Source: DAIDAN01 sp049303335 (GTDB taxonomy: Archaea; Aenigmatarchaeota; Aenigmatarchaeia; Aenigmatarchaeales; DAIDAN01). From it: a stretch of 64,000 nucleotides of DNA. Of the stretch, positions 32,051 through 40,285 are shown piece by piece. The stretch lies in assembly GCA_049303335.1 (NCBI GenBank), contig JBAQNA010000022.1, positions 1-64,000 on the forward strand, in the 5' to 3' direction. Below the pieces are notes generated by a model. The model did no database searches, was not told the origin of the DNA, and saw only the letters and a list, made by a program, of their open reading frames with translations. The position numbers and the translations under genes were made by a program. Position 1 is the first letter of the stretch; each line of letters starts with the position of its first letter.

Positions 32051-33109
32051 TTATATTATCTGCTTCATCACAACCGTGTCGTCGGGCGCGAATGCCTTGC
32101 TCCAGATGCGAACCTCGTCGATTGTGCCGTTGAAATAAGCTACGAAGTAACTCGCCCCAATTTTTAATGAAGCGTTTGAAGCATATAATCCCGAAGAATA
32201 TGGCACAGGCGTTTTGTCAACAACGCCATTTACATAAAGATTTATTACAGTTCCATCATAAGCCGCAATTATATTTTTCCATATATTGTCTGATATATTT
32301 GTAGTTCCTGTTATGTATTTGTCCCACGTTGTGCCTGTGGCGCTAAATCCCATTTTTGCCAATCCGCTGGAATCTATTTGCAATCCCCAACTCCTCTGAT
32401 TTCCTGCTGGGAGAGCTTTATTCATAATATCTATATTTGATTTATTAGTTTTAACCCACACACTCACCGTAATCGCATTTGTGATATTAAGGCTCGCCGC
32501 ATTCCCCGCATTAACATAATCGTTTGCGCCGTCAAATTGCAATCCTTCTCTGAACCTTCCTTCAGCCCAGCCGCTTGTCGCGTTTCCAGTCGTGTTCATG
32601 TTGGTCAATGCTCCGACATTTCCATTTCCCGAATTGTCATAAGTTATTGCGCCAGTTCCTTCGTCAAAGTTCCACGAACCGGCAAGTCCGTCGGGATTCG
32701 GTATTATCTCGACAAGCGCCAGCGCAACCGCGGCGCCGTTTGTTATTTTCAAACTATGCTTTCCGAACGGCACCTGCCACAGTCCCGAAACATTCACAAC
32801 ACTCGAGTTTCCCTCCATTATCGTGTTTGTGCTCGCGTCCAGTGCGACATCATCAATCATCACAACCAGCGACTTGTTCTCAATCACCCCTTTCCCGCAA
32901 TTTCTCAGCGTTATCTGGTTTCCGATTATGTTGTCAACCTGCATGCACATCGAGAGCTGTGCCGTTAACTGCGAAGCCTGCTCCGAGCCGGAAGAAGTTG
33001 TTTGCGAAGCCATTGTCGAGGAGAAAACATAGAACACTCCAACCAGAGAAACGGTGATCATTAATAACATGACGGTGGCGATGACGGCGGAGATGGCTTT
33101 TGATTGCAT
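32051..33109 (-). CDS. Type IV pilin-like protein with a LamG domain
   Basis: The 352-residue protein begins with an archaeal type IV pilin signal (SKAISAVIATVMLLMITVSL; cleavage likely before the hydrophobic stretch). A beta-rich linker follows, then a concanavalin-A-like LamG domain (about 140-345: GSWNFDEGTGAITYDNSGNG, VSVWVKTNK, GTIDEVRIWSKAF). It is predicted to be a surface protein in a pilus or anchored in the membrane, binding carbohydrate or host surface. Divergent from the Sec61-beta-like gene. Confidence 0.85.
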   Translation of the reverse strand: MQSKAISAVIATVMLLMITVSLVGVFYVFSSTMASQTTSSGSEQASQLTAQLSMCMQVDNIIGNQITLRNCGKGVIENKSLVVMIDDVALDASTNTIMEGNSSVVNVSGLWQVPFGKHSLKITNGAAVALALVEIIPNPDGLAGSWNFDEGTGAITYDNSGNGNVGALTNMNTTGNATSGWAEGRFREGLQFDGANDYVNAGNAASLNITNAITVSVWVKTNKSNIDIMNKALPAGNQRSWGLQIDSSGLAKMGFSATGTTWDKYITGTTNISDNIWKNIIAAYDGTVINLYVNGVVDKTPVPYSSGLYASNASLKIGASYFVAYFNGTIDEVRIWSKAFAPDDTVVMKQII

Positions 33110-33219
33110 AAAGAAAGAAATAAAGAAGGGAAAATATAAAGATTAATATTGAACAAAACAAAAGAATTTAAACCAAAGAAACAAAGTAGAATATAATATA
33201 AAATGCAAAAGGTTTTCAT

Positions 33220-33519
33220 ATGGCGGAACAAAGGGAGGCCGCGCCTTCGGGAATCGGCGGGCTCGTCAGGTACGAGGAGGAGAAGAGCAAGGTGCTCATG
33301 AAGCCCGATTATATTTTCGCGGCGGTTGCGGTCATATCCGAAGTCGAACTTGTCATTCAGGGGCTGTTTTTCATAGCCGCGGCGTTCGGCGTCCTGTTCG
33401 GCCTGATGTTCTATTGGATGTACAAGGGCAGGATTGAGAAAACGCATCCTGTCAAGGTTCAGACCGCTGTAAGTGCGCCTGCGCCGCAGCAGCCGGCTCA
33501 GCAGAATTCCGTGCAATAA
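33220..33519 (+). CDS. Sec61-beta/SecG-like protein with a C-terminal extension
   Basis: The N-terminal half of the 99 residues (PSGIGGLVRYEEEKSKVLMKPDY, split here at VLM) resembles archaeal Sec61-beta: a G-rich turn, an Arg-Tyr pair, acidic residues, then Lys-Pro and the membrane helix (about 33-66). Archaeal Sec61-beta is about 55 residues; this one adds a second hydrophobic stretch and a Pro/Gln-rich tail. It would be the small subunit of the SecYE translocon. Confidence 0.6.
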   Translation: MAEQREAAPSGIGGLVRYEEEKSKVLMKPDYIFAAVAVISEVELVIQGLFFIAAAFGVLFGLMFYWMYKGRIEKTHPVKVQTAVSAPAPQQPAQQNSVQ

Positions 33520-33554
33520 TAGAACTTTTAAATCTAAAGAAACAATAATTGCAT

Positions 33555-33992
33555 ATGAGAATTTTTATAAGTTTTTCTAAAGAAGGTATAAAATATGCAG
33601 AGAAAGTAAATACTTTTTTCGAAGTAAACGGATGTAGTCCGTTTCTAGCAACAAAAAATATCGCTCCTGGAGAATTTGGGTGGATAAGAATTGGAAAAGA
33701 AATAAATAGTTCAGATTTAATTATATTTATAATCACAGAAAGTAGTCAAAGTTCCACAAGCCAAATGTCTGAAATTTCGTTGTCTATGAATTTAGGAAAG
33801 CATATTATATCTTGTGTTAAAGATGGAATTGAGTTATCTGAACTAATTATTCTAGAAGCGCGTAATATTCTCAAGTTTGAAGATTCAAATCTAGAGTCAA
33901 TATGTCATAAGATCTTATCTAATATAAACAATGGAAGATATTCTAAAGAAATAAAACCATCTTCTTCCTTACCAGAAGGTAAAGAGGTGTGA
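33555..33992 (+). CDS. TIR-domain protein
   Basis: The 145-residue protein opens RIFISFSKEGIKYAEKVNTF and continues PFLATKNIAPGEFGW, SSDLIIFIITESSQSS and MSEISLSMNLGKHIISC, the four TIR blocks. The Glu in MSEISLS fits the catalytic Glu of NADase TIR domains. Bacterial and archaeal TIR proteins act in anti-virus defence, cleaving NAD or making signal nucleotides. Very AT-rich. The next gene begins 3 bp downstream. Confidence 0.8.
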   Translation: MRIFISFSKEGIKYAEKVNTFFEVNGCSPFLATKNIAPGEFGWIRIGKEINSSDLIIFIITESSQSSTSQMSEISLSMNLGKHIISCVKDGIELSELIILEARNILKFEDSNLESICHKILSNINNGRYSKEIKPSSSLPEGKEV

Positions 33993-33994
33993 AT

Positions 33995-34759
33995 ATGATA
34001 GATGAAAATGAAATAAGAGAGTTTTCAGAAGCAATTATTGAGACCTACAAGAATTTATCAATATTAAAAGAAATCAGTCAGATTATTGAATATTCTGACG
34101 GAATTAAATGTGATTTCATTCAGATAGGGGAAAGAGTATTGTTGCCTAAAGAATTCTTTAAGAAGGGCAATAATATTGATAATAGATTTTTAGGTGGTGA
34201 TTTTGCTAGGTCTGTTATATGGGGTGAGGAAAATTTCATAATTAATCAATTGACAGAGTTAGCAGAAAAAGGCAAAATACTCTCAGTTCAGATAAAAGAT
34301 TTCTCTTATCCTACTATTGTTCAATATATCTTGCGTGTTGATAATCCTACTGATATATTCATACCTATAGACCTTGAACCCTATTATATGAAAGTTCATG
34401 ATTGGATAAAAGAAGGAAATGCTGGATATGAAGGAAGTCAATTATATATATTTGCTGGAGAAAAAAAAATAAGAGTACATTGGTCAACAAAATATACACC
34501 TTTTGACAGTATTATCGTACTAGATAGAGATGGTGTTAAAATAGTACAAAAAAGGTTTGAAGATATAAAAATACCAAAAGAGTTTATAACTCCAATATAT
34601 AGTTATAAAAAGAGTGAACCTTTTAGAATTGATTTTGCAGAATCTGATAAACCGGATCATTTTGACTGTTATATTAGAAGTGTATTCGCTATATATGAAA
34701 TAGAAAAAGAATCTATTTATGTAATAAAGTTGCCTAAGGATGAAAAATCTAAAAAGTAA
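33995..34759 (+). CDS. Unknown partner of the TIR gene
   Basis: The 254-residue protein is mixed alpha/beta, with helices at the start (EIREFSEAIIETYKNLSIL) and many strands later. No known motif is visible. A strong GAGGTG site just before the ATG at 33995 overlaps the TIR gene's end, so the two are co-translated. Same AT-rich composition as the TIR gene. Could be the sensor or effector partner in a defence pair. Confidence 0.6.
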   Translation: MIDENEIREFSEAIIETYKNLSILKEISQIIEYSDGIKCDFIQIGERVLLPKEFFKKGNNIDNRFLGGDFARSVIWGEENFIINQLTELAEKGKILSVQIKDFSYPTIVQYILRVDNPTDIFIPIDLEPYYMKVHDWIKEGNAGYEGSQLYIFAGEKKIRVHWSTKYTPFDSIIVLDRDGVKIVQKRFEDIKIPKEFITPIYSYKKSEPFRIDFAESDKPDHFDCYIRSVFAIYEIEKESIYVIKLPKDEKSKK

Positions 34760-34807
34760 ATATATAGTACATTTTTCTTTTTATCTTACTTCTCCTAATT
34801 CTTCTTT

Positions 34808-35629
34808 ATGAAACCGCTCATCAAGCTCGGCACCGCCGGCATTCCCCTTTCTTGCGAAAAGCGCGACACTGTTTCGGGAATAAAAAAAGTCGCGGAGCTC
34901 GGCTTGCAGGCGCTGGAGGTCGAGTTCGTGCGCGGCGTGAGCATGTCGCTGCCAAAAGCCAAGGAAGTCGGGAAAGCCGCGGCAGAATCCGGAATCGGGC
35001 TTTCAATCCACGCGCCGTATTACATAAACCTTGCGAGCGGGGAAAAAGCGATAATCGCGGCGAGCAAGAAGCGCGTTCTCGATTCGCTGGAGCGCGGCGC
35101 CGCGATGGACGCGAAAATCGTGGTGGTTCACGCGGGCTATTACGGAAAAAATCGCGATGAAGCCGTGAAAATGATAGCCGAAGCCTGCGCAGAGATTGCG
35201 GAAAGGATAGAAAAGAACAAATGGGACATAATTTTCGGGATCGAAACGAGCGGGAAGCAGGGGCAGTTCGGGCCGCTGGAGGAGATTGTTGCGTTGTGTG
35301 AAAAATCAAAGCATTGCGCGCCGGTGATAGATTTTGCGCACCTGTTCGCGCGGCAGGCGGGAATCATTGATTACGGGAAAGTTCTTGATTCTGTAAAACA
35401 TTACAGGCACTTGCACTGCCATTTTTCGGGAATAAATTACAGCGTTGTCGGAGTTGGAAAAGGAAACGAGCGCAACCACGAGCCGATCGGGAAGCCGCCG
35501 TTCGAACCGCTCGCGGAAGAGCTTTTGAAGCGCGGCGCGGACATCACGATAATCTGCGAAAGTCCGTTGCTTGAGAATGACGCGCTGAAGATGAAGAATG
35601 CACTTGAGAAATTGGAACACTCGTTTTGA
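34808..35629 (+). CDS. nfo: Endonuclease IV-like apurinic-site endonuclease
   Basis: The 273-residue TIM barrel has metal-ligand regions GLSIHAPYYINLAS, IVVVHAGYYG, IFGIETSGKQGQFG, PVIDFAHLFAR, HLHCHFSG and IICESPLLENDA, the pattern of AP endonuclease family 2. It cuts DNA at abasic sites in base excision repair, the step after glycosylases such as the AlkA-like gene at 60219. Archaeal length is normal. Confidence 0.88.
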   Translation: MKPLIKLGTAGIPLSCEKRDTVSGIKKVAELGLQALEVEFVRGVSMSLPKAKEVGKAAAESGIGLSIHAPYYINLASGEKAIIAASKKRVLDSLERGAAMDAKIVVVHAGYYGKNRDEAVKMIAEACAEIAERIEKNKWDIIFGIETSGKQGQFGPLEEIVALCEKSKHCAPVIDFAHLFARQAGIIDYGKVLDSVKHYRHLHCHFSGINYSVVGVGKGNERNHEPIGKPPFEPLAEELLKRGADITIICESPLLENDALKMKNALEKLEHSF

Positions 35630-35737
35630 CGCCGCGTCAGGCTTATAAATGGGTGAAACGAATTGTTTTTTGCGAGAGGCTGTTTTATACGAACCGCGCT
35701 CTGGCAGCAAAACTAATTCCTTGTTAAAGCTGGTCTT

Positions 35738-36559
35738 ATGGTTATGGAATACATTTCGCAGGCTTGGGACGCGTACAAAAGAAACTTCTGGCAGATAATC
35801 GGCGGACTGCTTCTTGTCATGCTCATAACTTTCGGAATAATCATAATCGGCGCGCTGCCGCTTCTTGCAAGCTTCATACAATATTACGGCGGAGTTTCTT
35901 CCCCGACAACCGCGGCATTTGCAAACTTTATTTCGGACAGCGCCGCGCAGATAGCGATATTCATTGCAGGCATACTGGCGGCTTTCATGGCTGCGGTTGC
36001 GCTTAACGCGGGATATGTAAAAATGCTTGCGGATTCGCTGAAAGGCAAGGCCGAGATAAGCACGATATTCGAGACTGCGAAAGAGAAGTTCTGGACAATA
36101 CTCGGGGCGAACATTCTCACATTGCTTATAGTTTCTGCGCTGGCGCTCGTCCTGCTGGTTCCGCCTTTCCTGATTATGGCATCGTCTTCAATCGAAACGT
36201 CCGATGTCTCGGGGATTTTCGCGGTTTTGGGCGCGCTTCTATGGTTTTTTGCGGGCTTGATAATTTTTATACTCGCGGTGCTGCCGTTTACCCTGGTAGA
36301 ACAGGCGGTTGTGATAGGAAATCACGGCGTTGTCGATTCCGTGAAGAAAAGCTTTTCCGTCGTGAAAGGCAACTATCTGCAATTCCTTGCGTTGGTTGTC
36401 ATTTTGGGCGTAGTAAGCGGCGTTGTCTCGCTGGTTCCGCTGATGGGCGACTTGATAAACCTCTTTGTGGTAACGCCCATTATGCTGCTGTCTTACACGA
36501 TTTTCTATCTGGCGAAAACGGGAAAAACCGGAGCAAGAAAACCGAAACGGAAGCGATAA
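35738..36559 (+). CDS. Six-helix membrane protein, copy A of a tandem pair
   Basis: The 273-residue protein begins MVMEYISQAWDAYKRNFWQI and has six membrane helices; EQAVVIGNHGVVDSVKKSF lies in the second half. This layout resembles the membrane domain found alone in archaeal proteins or fused to glycerophosphodiester phosphodiesterases. It is followed 1 bp later by a paralogue of the same length class. Confidence 0.7.
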   Translation: MVMEYISQAWDAYKRNFWQIIGGLLLVMLITFGIIIIGALPLLASFIQYYGGVSSPTTAAFANFISDSAAQIAIFIAGILAAFMAAVALNAGYVKMLADSLKGKAEISTIFETAKEKFWTILGANILTLLIVSALALVLLVPPFLIMASSSIETSDVSGIFAVLGALLWFFAGLIIFILAVLPFTLVEQAVVIGNHGVVDSVKKSFSVVKGNYLQFLALVVILGVVSGVVSLVPLMGDLINLFVVTPIMLLSYTIFYLAKTGKTGARKPKRKR

Positions 36560-36560
36560 T

Positions 36561-37442
36561 ATGGTAACAAGATACTTGTCGGAATCGTGGGACGCGTACA
36601 AAAGAAACTTCTGGCAGATAGTCGGTGGACTGCTTATTATTACATTGGTGATGTCCGGGATAATCATAGTCAGCGCGCTGCCCATCGTTGCAAAGCTCAT
36701 AGGATATTTATCAGCGTCTTCCAACGTGCAGTCGGCATTGTTTCAGTTTCTCATGGACGGCGGCGTGCAGTTTTCCGCTGCCTTGCTTGTCGCAGGCGTA
36801 ATAGTCGCATTGATAATAAGCACCGCGCTTGAAGCCGGATTTGTAAGAATGCTTGCGGACGCGCTGAAGGGAAAAGCCGAGATAGGCGTCATGATTTCCA
36901 CGGCAAGGGAAAAATTCTGGACGATAATCGGCGCTAACGTTCTTGCCGGCGTGGCAAGGTTTGCGCTTTTCCTTGTTTTTATATTTCCGCCGTTTATGGC
37001 GATAATGTATGAGTCTGTTTATAATCTCAGCAATTATCTTTATGCTCCTGATATCGGCACGATGCTCTGGTTTTACGGAGGCTTGGTAATCTATATGCTT
37101 CTTGTTTTGCCTTTTACCCTCGTGAATCAGGCGGTTGTTGTAGGAAATCATAATGCCGTTGATTCCGTAAAGAAAAGCTTTTCCGTCGTGAAAGCGAATT
37201 ACCTGCAGTTCCTCGGGCTGACCGTTCTCGTGTCCCTGATAGCTATGTTGGTTGCGATTGTTCCCGTATTGGGCTCGCTCGCAAACTTCTTTGTGGTAAC
37301 GCCTGTTGCGGCGCTCGCCTACACCGCGTTCTATCTTGCAAAGGCGAGGGAATCCGGAAGAGCTGCAATCGGAAAAAGAGGAACCGCAAAAAGAAATTCT
37401 GTAAGGGGAAGAAAGAGAACCGGCAGAGCGAAAAGGAAATGA
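36561..37442 (+). CDS. Six-helix membrane protein, copy B of a tandem pair
   Basis: The 293-residue protein is clearly homologous to copy A throughout (WDAYKRNFWQIVGGLL; NQAVVVGNHNAVDSVKKSFS; FVVTPVAALAYTAFYLAK). It ends in a longer Arg/Lys-rich tail (about 270-293). The opening coding sequence is almost identical to copy A at DNA level, indicating a recent duplication or gene conversion. Function unknown. Confidence 0.7.
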   Translation: MVTRYLSESWDAYKRNFWQIVGGLLIITLVMSGIIIVSALPIVAKLIGYLSASSNVQSALFQFLMDGGVQFSAALLVAGVIVALIISTALEAGFVRMLADALKGKAEIGVMISTAREKFWTIIGANVLAGVARFALFLVFIFPPFMAIMYESVYNLSNYLYAPDIGTMLWFYGGLVIYMLLVLPFTLVNQAVVVGNHNAVDSVKKSFSVVKANYLQFLGLTVLVSLIAMLVAIVPVLGSLANFFVVTPVAALAYTAFYLAKARESGRAAIGKRGTAKRNSVRGRKRTGRAKRK

Positions 37443-37506
37443 TTTTTGCGGCATATGAGCAGAATATAGTAACGCAAAATCTTAGCAGCTTGACAGGTTA
37501 ATCATA

Positions 37507-38295
37507 TCAGTTTTCTTTATCGTTTTCATTTTCCTTGCTTGCTTCAGCCGGGCTTTCCTTGTTTTCGTTTTTGTTCTCCGCAGGTTTTTCCCCGCTTTTC
37601 AGCTCCACCATTATCTCCTGGAAAAGCTCGCCCTGCTCGTAGCCTATCTTTCCTTCCTGCGCGAGGTGGAGCATAGGCATCAGCGTCTTCACGATTTTCT
37701 CGCGCTTCCAGTCCGCGACAAGCTTTGAGAATTCCACCTTGCCGTTTTCCAGCTCCGAAAGGATTCCCTTTATCTGCGCGAGCAGCTTGTCAATCCTTTC
37801 GTTGATGTCATCGGGCTCGATTGCGAGCACTTGGCCGACTATCGCCTTTTGCCTGTCCTTTCTCGCTGTCCTGCGCTCCTGCACATCGAAAGCCTTTCTC
37901 AAAGCGCCGATCAGTTCCGTGAGGCTGACGTTTTTCAGCGGCACCCTTTTTATCGGCGGGTCAAGCGGCGGAACCCCGGCGAGCTGGCGGAGCAAGTCCG
38001 CTTCTTTCTGGTTCTTGTCCGGCGACTCGGGTATCAGTATTTTCAGCTCCTTCTCCGCGAGAATGTCCGACTTCATCCGAAGCAGGATTGCAGCTATCAG
38101 TATGAACCGCGCGGGCACGCGCAGGTCGTTTTCCATCTTTTGGATGTGCTCGATATAGAAAGAGAAGGCGTCCGCGAGCTTCACGATGTCAATCGACCAC
38201 GGCTCCATTCCCTCCTCTGCCACGATTTTGACAATCACGTCCTCCCAGCTCGGCTCGACAACCATCAGCCTTATCATCTGCTCGTTGGATAACAT
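37507..38295 (-). CDS. scpA: Segregation and condensation protein A
   Basis: The 262-residue kleisin has the ScpA N-terminal domain (WEDVIVKIVAEEGMEPWSID; LADAFSFYIEHI; RVPARFILIAAILLRMKSDI) and a C-terminal winged helix (about 175-235, KVEFSKLVADWKREKIVKTL; MLHLAQEGKIGYEQGELF). A low-complexity Glu/Asn/Lys tail ends it. It bridges the two SMC heads; the SMC gene lies 3.5 kb away on the same strand. No scpB is visible. Confidence 0.9.
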   Translation of the reverse strand: MLSNEQMIRLMVVEPSWEDVIVKIVAEEGMEPWSIDIVKLADAFSFYIEHIQKMENDLRVPARFILIAAILLRMKSDILAEKELKILIPESPDKNQKEADLLRQLAGVPPLDPPIKRVPLKNVSLTELIGALRKAFDVQERRTARKDRQKAIVGQVLAIEPDDINERIDKLLAQIKGILSELENGKVEFSKLVADWKREKIVKTLMPMLHLAQEGKIGYEQGELFQEIMVELKSGEKPAENKNENKESPAEASKENENDKEN

Positions 38296-38367
38296 AACAT
38301 CTTTTCGGGTTAAGAAGTTAAAAAGGTTTCAAGAAAACATTTTAATAAGCGTTGTCATAATTATGCT

Positions 38368-38688
38368 ATGAATCTTGACGAATTGAAAATCAGGCTGAAA
38401 GAGTATAAGCCAGAAGACATTATTTTTTCGCATCATGCTGAAATCAGGCTGCTTCAAAGAAACATTCCGAGAAAGATTATGGAAGACAGCATAACAAATC
38501 CAGTAAACCTGATAGATTTTATAGAGGAAGAACCAGAAAGGCAGAAATACAGGCTTATATTTGAATTAAGCCATAACAGGAATCTCATAGTTGTTGCCGC
38601 GCTCGGCGCAAGAATAAGCGTCATAACCGCGCTAATCAGGTATAGAAAATGGATGAGACCTATAAATTTAAAGGATAGAAAACAATAA
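38368..38688 (+). CDS. DUF4258-family protein (toxin-like)
   Basis: The 106-residue protein has the DUF4258 pattern: FSHHAEIRLLQRNIPRKIMED (split at NIP), then a strand-rich YRLIFELSHNRNLIVVAALG and a terminal VITALIRYRKWM. The early HAExR is typical. DUF4258 proteins are RelE-like and often pair with DUF2283 or antitoxin genes. The DUF2283 gene follows by 4 bp. Confidence 0.75.
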   Translation: MNLDELKIRLKEYKPEDIIFSHHAEIRLLQRNIPRKIMEDSITNPVNLIDFIEEEPERQKYRLIFELSHNRNLIVVAALGARISVITALIRYRKWMRPINLKDRKQ

Positions 38689-38692
38689 GTTA

Positions 38693-39025
38693 ATGGTTAA
38701 AAATATGATAAAAGAAACTTATTTTGACTATGACAGGGAGAACGATTCTTTGTTCATTTACAAGAAAGAGACTGTAAAGGGCAGCATTGATGTCGGGAAT
38801 TATGTGGTGGACTTCACGCACGAGGGCAATGTCGCCGGAATAGAGATAATGAACGCCAGCGAGGTTATGAGAAACCTGAAAGTGGAAAATATCGAAAAGT
38901 TTCTGGAGAACATAAAACAGATCACAATCAAGTCGGTGCAGAAGCGCGATTCCGTTGTTATCTATTTTGCCATTTCTTCCGACACGCAGATAAGTTCGTC
39001 AATAGCGATTCCCGTTTGCAGATGA
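38693..39025 (+). CDS. DUF2283-family protein (antitoxin-like partner)
   Basis: The core YFDYDRENDSLFIYKKE ... VVDFTHEGNVAGIEIMNAS is the DUF2283 signature. At 110 residues it is longer than usual, with an extra C-terminal strand region (about 75-110). It directly follows the DUF4258 gene; such pairs are predicted toxin-antitoxin modules. An ATG at 38705 is an alternative start. Confidence 0.75.
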   Translation: MVKNMIKETYFDYDRENDSLFIYKKETVKGSIDVGNYVVDFTHEGNVAGIEIMNASEVMRNLKVENIEKFLENIKQITIKSVQKRDSVVIYFAISSDTQISSSIAIPVCR

Positions 39026-39046
39026 AATTGAAATATTATTAAATTT

Positions 39047-39535
39047 ATGAAACTTTCCATCGAGCTTGTGCCGTCAACATCTTGGTATAACAATCTTCGG
39101 AAAGCCCTCCCGAAAGAGGAGTGGGACAGAATCAGGAAGAAGTGTTATGCCAACGCAGGCTTCAGGTGTGAGATTTGCGGAGCGAAAGGAATGTTGAACT
39201 GCCACGAAATATGGAAGTATGACGATGCGAATAATATTCAGAAATTAGAAGGCTTTATCGCGCTCTGCGAATTATGTCACCATATCAAGCATATCGGGCT
39301 TTCCAATATTCTTGCTTCCGAGGGAAAGTTGGACATGAAAAGGGTTATCGCGCATTTCATGAAAGTGAACGGCTGCGACAGAGGGGCTTTTGAAGCGCAC
39401 GAGAAAGAGGCGTTCGGCGAATGGGAAAAGCGTTCAGCGCACGACTGGAAAGTCGTGCTGGGAGAATATGAAGGAATGATAAGCGGGAAAGAAAATGAAA
39501 AAGAAAACAAAGATTCGCTGAAGAGATTTTTGTGA
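39047..39535 (+). CDS. HNH-like zinc protein
   Basis: The 162-residue protein has two CxxC knuckles and His residues in HNH order: FRCEICGAKG (about 41-50), LNCHEIWKYDD (about 53-63) and ALCELCHHIKH (about 75-85). The later part is helical and Glu-rich. Probably a nuclease or inactive zinc-binding derivative, since the central Asn is not obvious. Confidence 0.65.
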   Translation: MKLSIELVPSTSWYNNLRKALPKEEWDRIRKKCYANAGFRCEICGAKGMLNCHEIWKYDDANNIQKLEGFIALCELCHHIKHIGLSNILASEGKLDMKRVIAHFMKVNGCDRGAFEAHEKEAFGEWEKRSAHDWKVVLGEYEGMISGKENEKENKDSLKRFL

Positions 39536-39603
39536 TTTTCATTTCACGGCTTCTTTATAGCAAAGCAGATATTTTTATAATCTAATATACAATATCATTA
39601 ACT

Positions 39604-40239
39604 ATGAACAAAAAACATCTCTGGGTTTTGGCAAGGCTTATGATAATCGTCATACCTGTTATTCTTGCATTTTTCATTTTATTTAATCCCTATGAAAGGA
39701 TACCTTTGTCTAGAGAAAAAATTTTAGAAAATGTTACAATGATTAAGGTATCAGAAGATGTAATATTTCAACCATCACTTAAAAATGCAATTCGTGGAGT
39801 TTTTGATGTTCCTTTTGATTTAAAATGGTATGACATTTGTTTTGTAAATAATGATACAAAAATAATTTTTGAGAATGGAGAGACGGATAAAAATGTAAGT
39901 GTTTCTCTTAATTTTAACTATAATCAAACAATTCTTATCATTCCTTATGGAGAAACCAAATGTATACTTTACAAGTTTAATAAAGATTTTACATATTATT
40001 GGAGATTTGAAGCTCCTATTAATTTTACTAGAATAGCAGAAACTTCAAAAGAAGAGCGTATTTACATAAACGAAACCCATTATCTTAAACGAAAAGGGAC
40101 ATGGTCTTTGCATCCTGATGTTGATTCATATGCAAAACCTGAGATGAGTAGTATAATTGTTAAAAATATTTTATTTTTCTTCGCATGGTTTAGTTTTTAT
40201 AATGATAGAAATTATAAATTTTGTAAGATTTGGAATTAA
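39604..40239 (+). CDS. Membrane-anchored protein, unknown
   Basis: The 211-residue protein has an N-terminal anchor (about 10-28) and an Asn-rich extracytoplasmic part of mostly beta strands. Several N-x-T/S sites could be glycosylated. A last hydrophobic segment (about 180-198) may return it to the membrane. AT-rich, like the next gene. No family recognised. Confidence 0.55.
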   Translation: MNKKHLWVLARLMIIVIPVILAFFILFNPYERIPLSREKILENVTMIKVSEDVIFQPSLKNAIRGVFDVPFDLKWYDICFVNNDTKIIFENGETDKNVSVSLNFNYNQTILIIPYGETKCILYKFNKDFTYYWRFEAPINFTRIAETSKEERIYINETHYLKRKGTWSLHPDVDSYAKPEMSSIIVKNILFFFAWFSFYNDRNYKFCKIWN

Positions 40240-40285
40240 TAAGAAGAAATAAGAATTATATATTTGATTGTTTATTATTCATATT

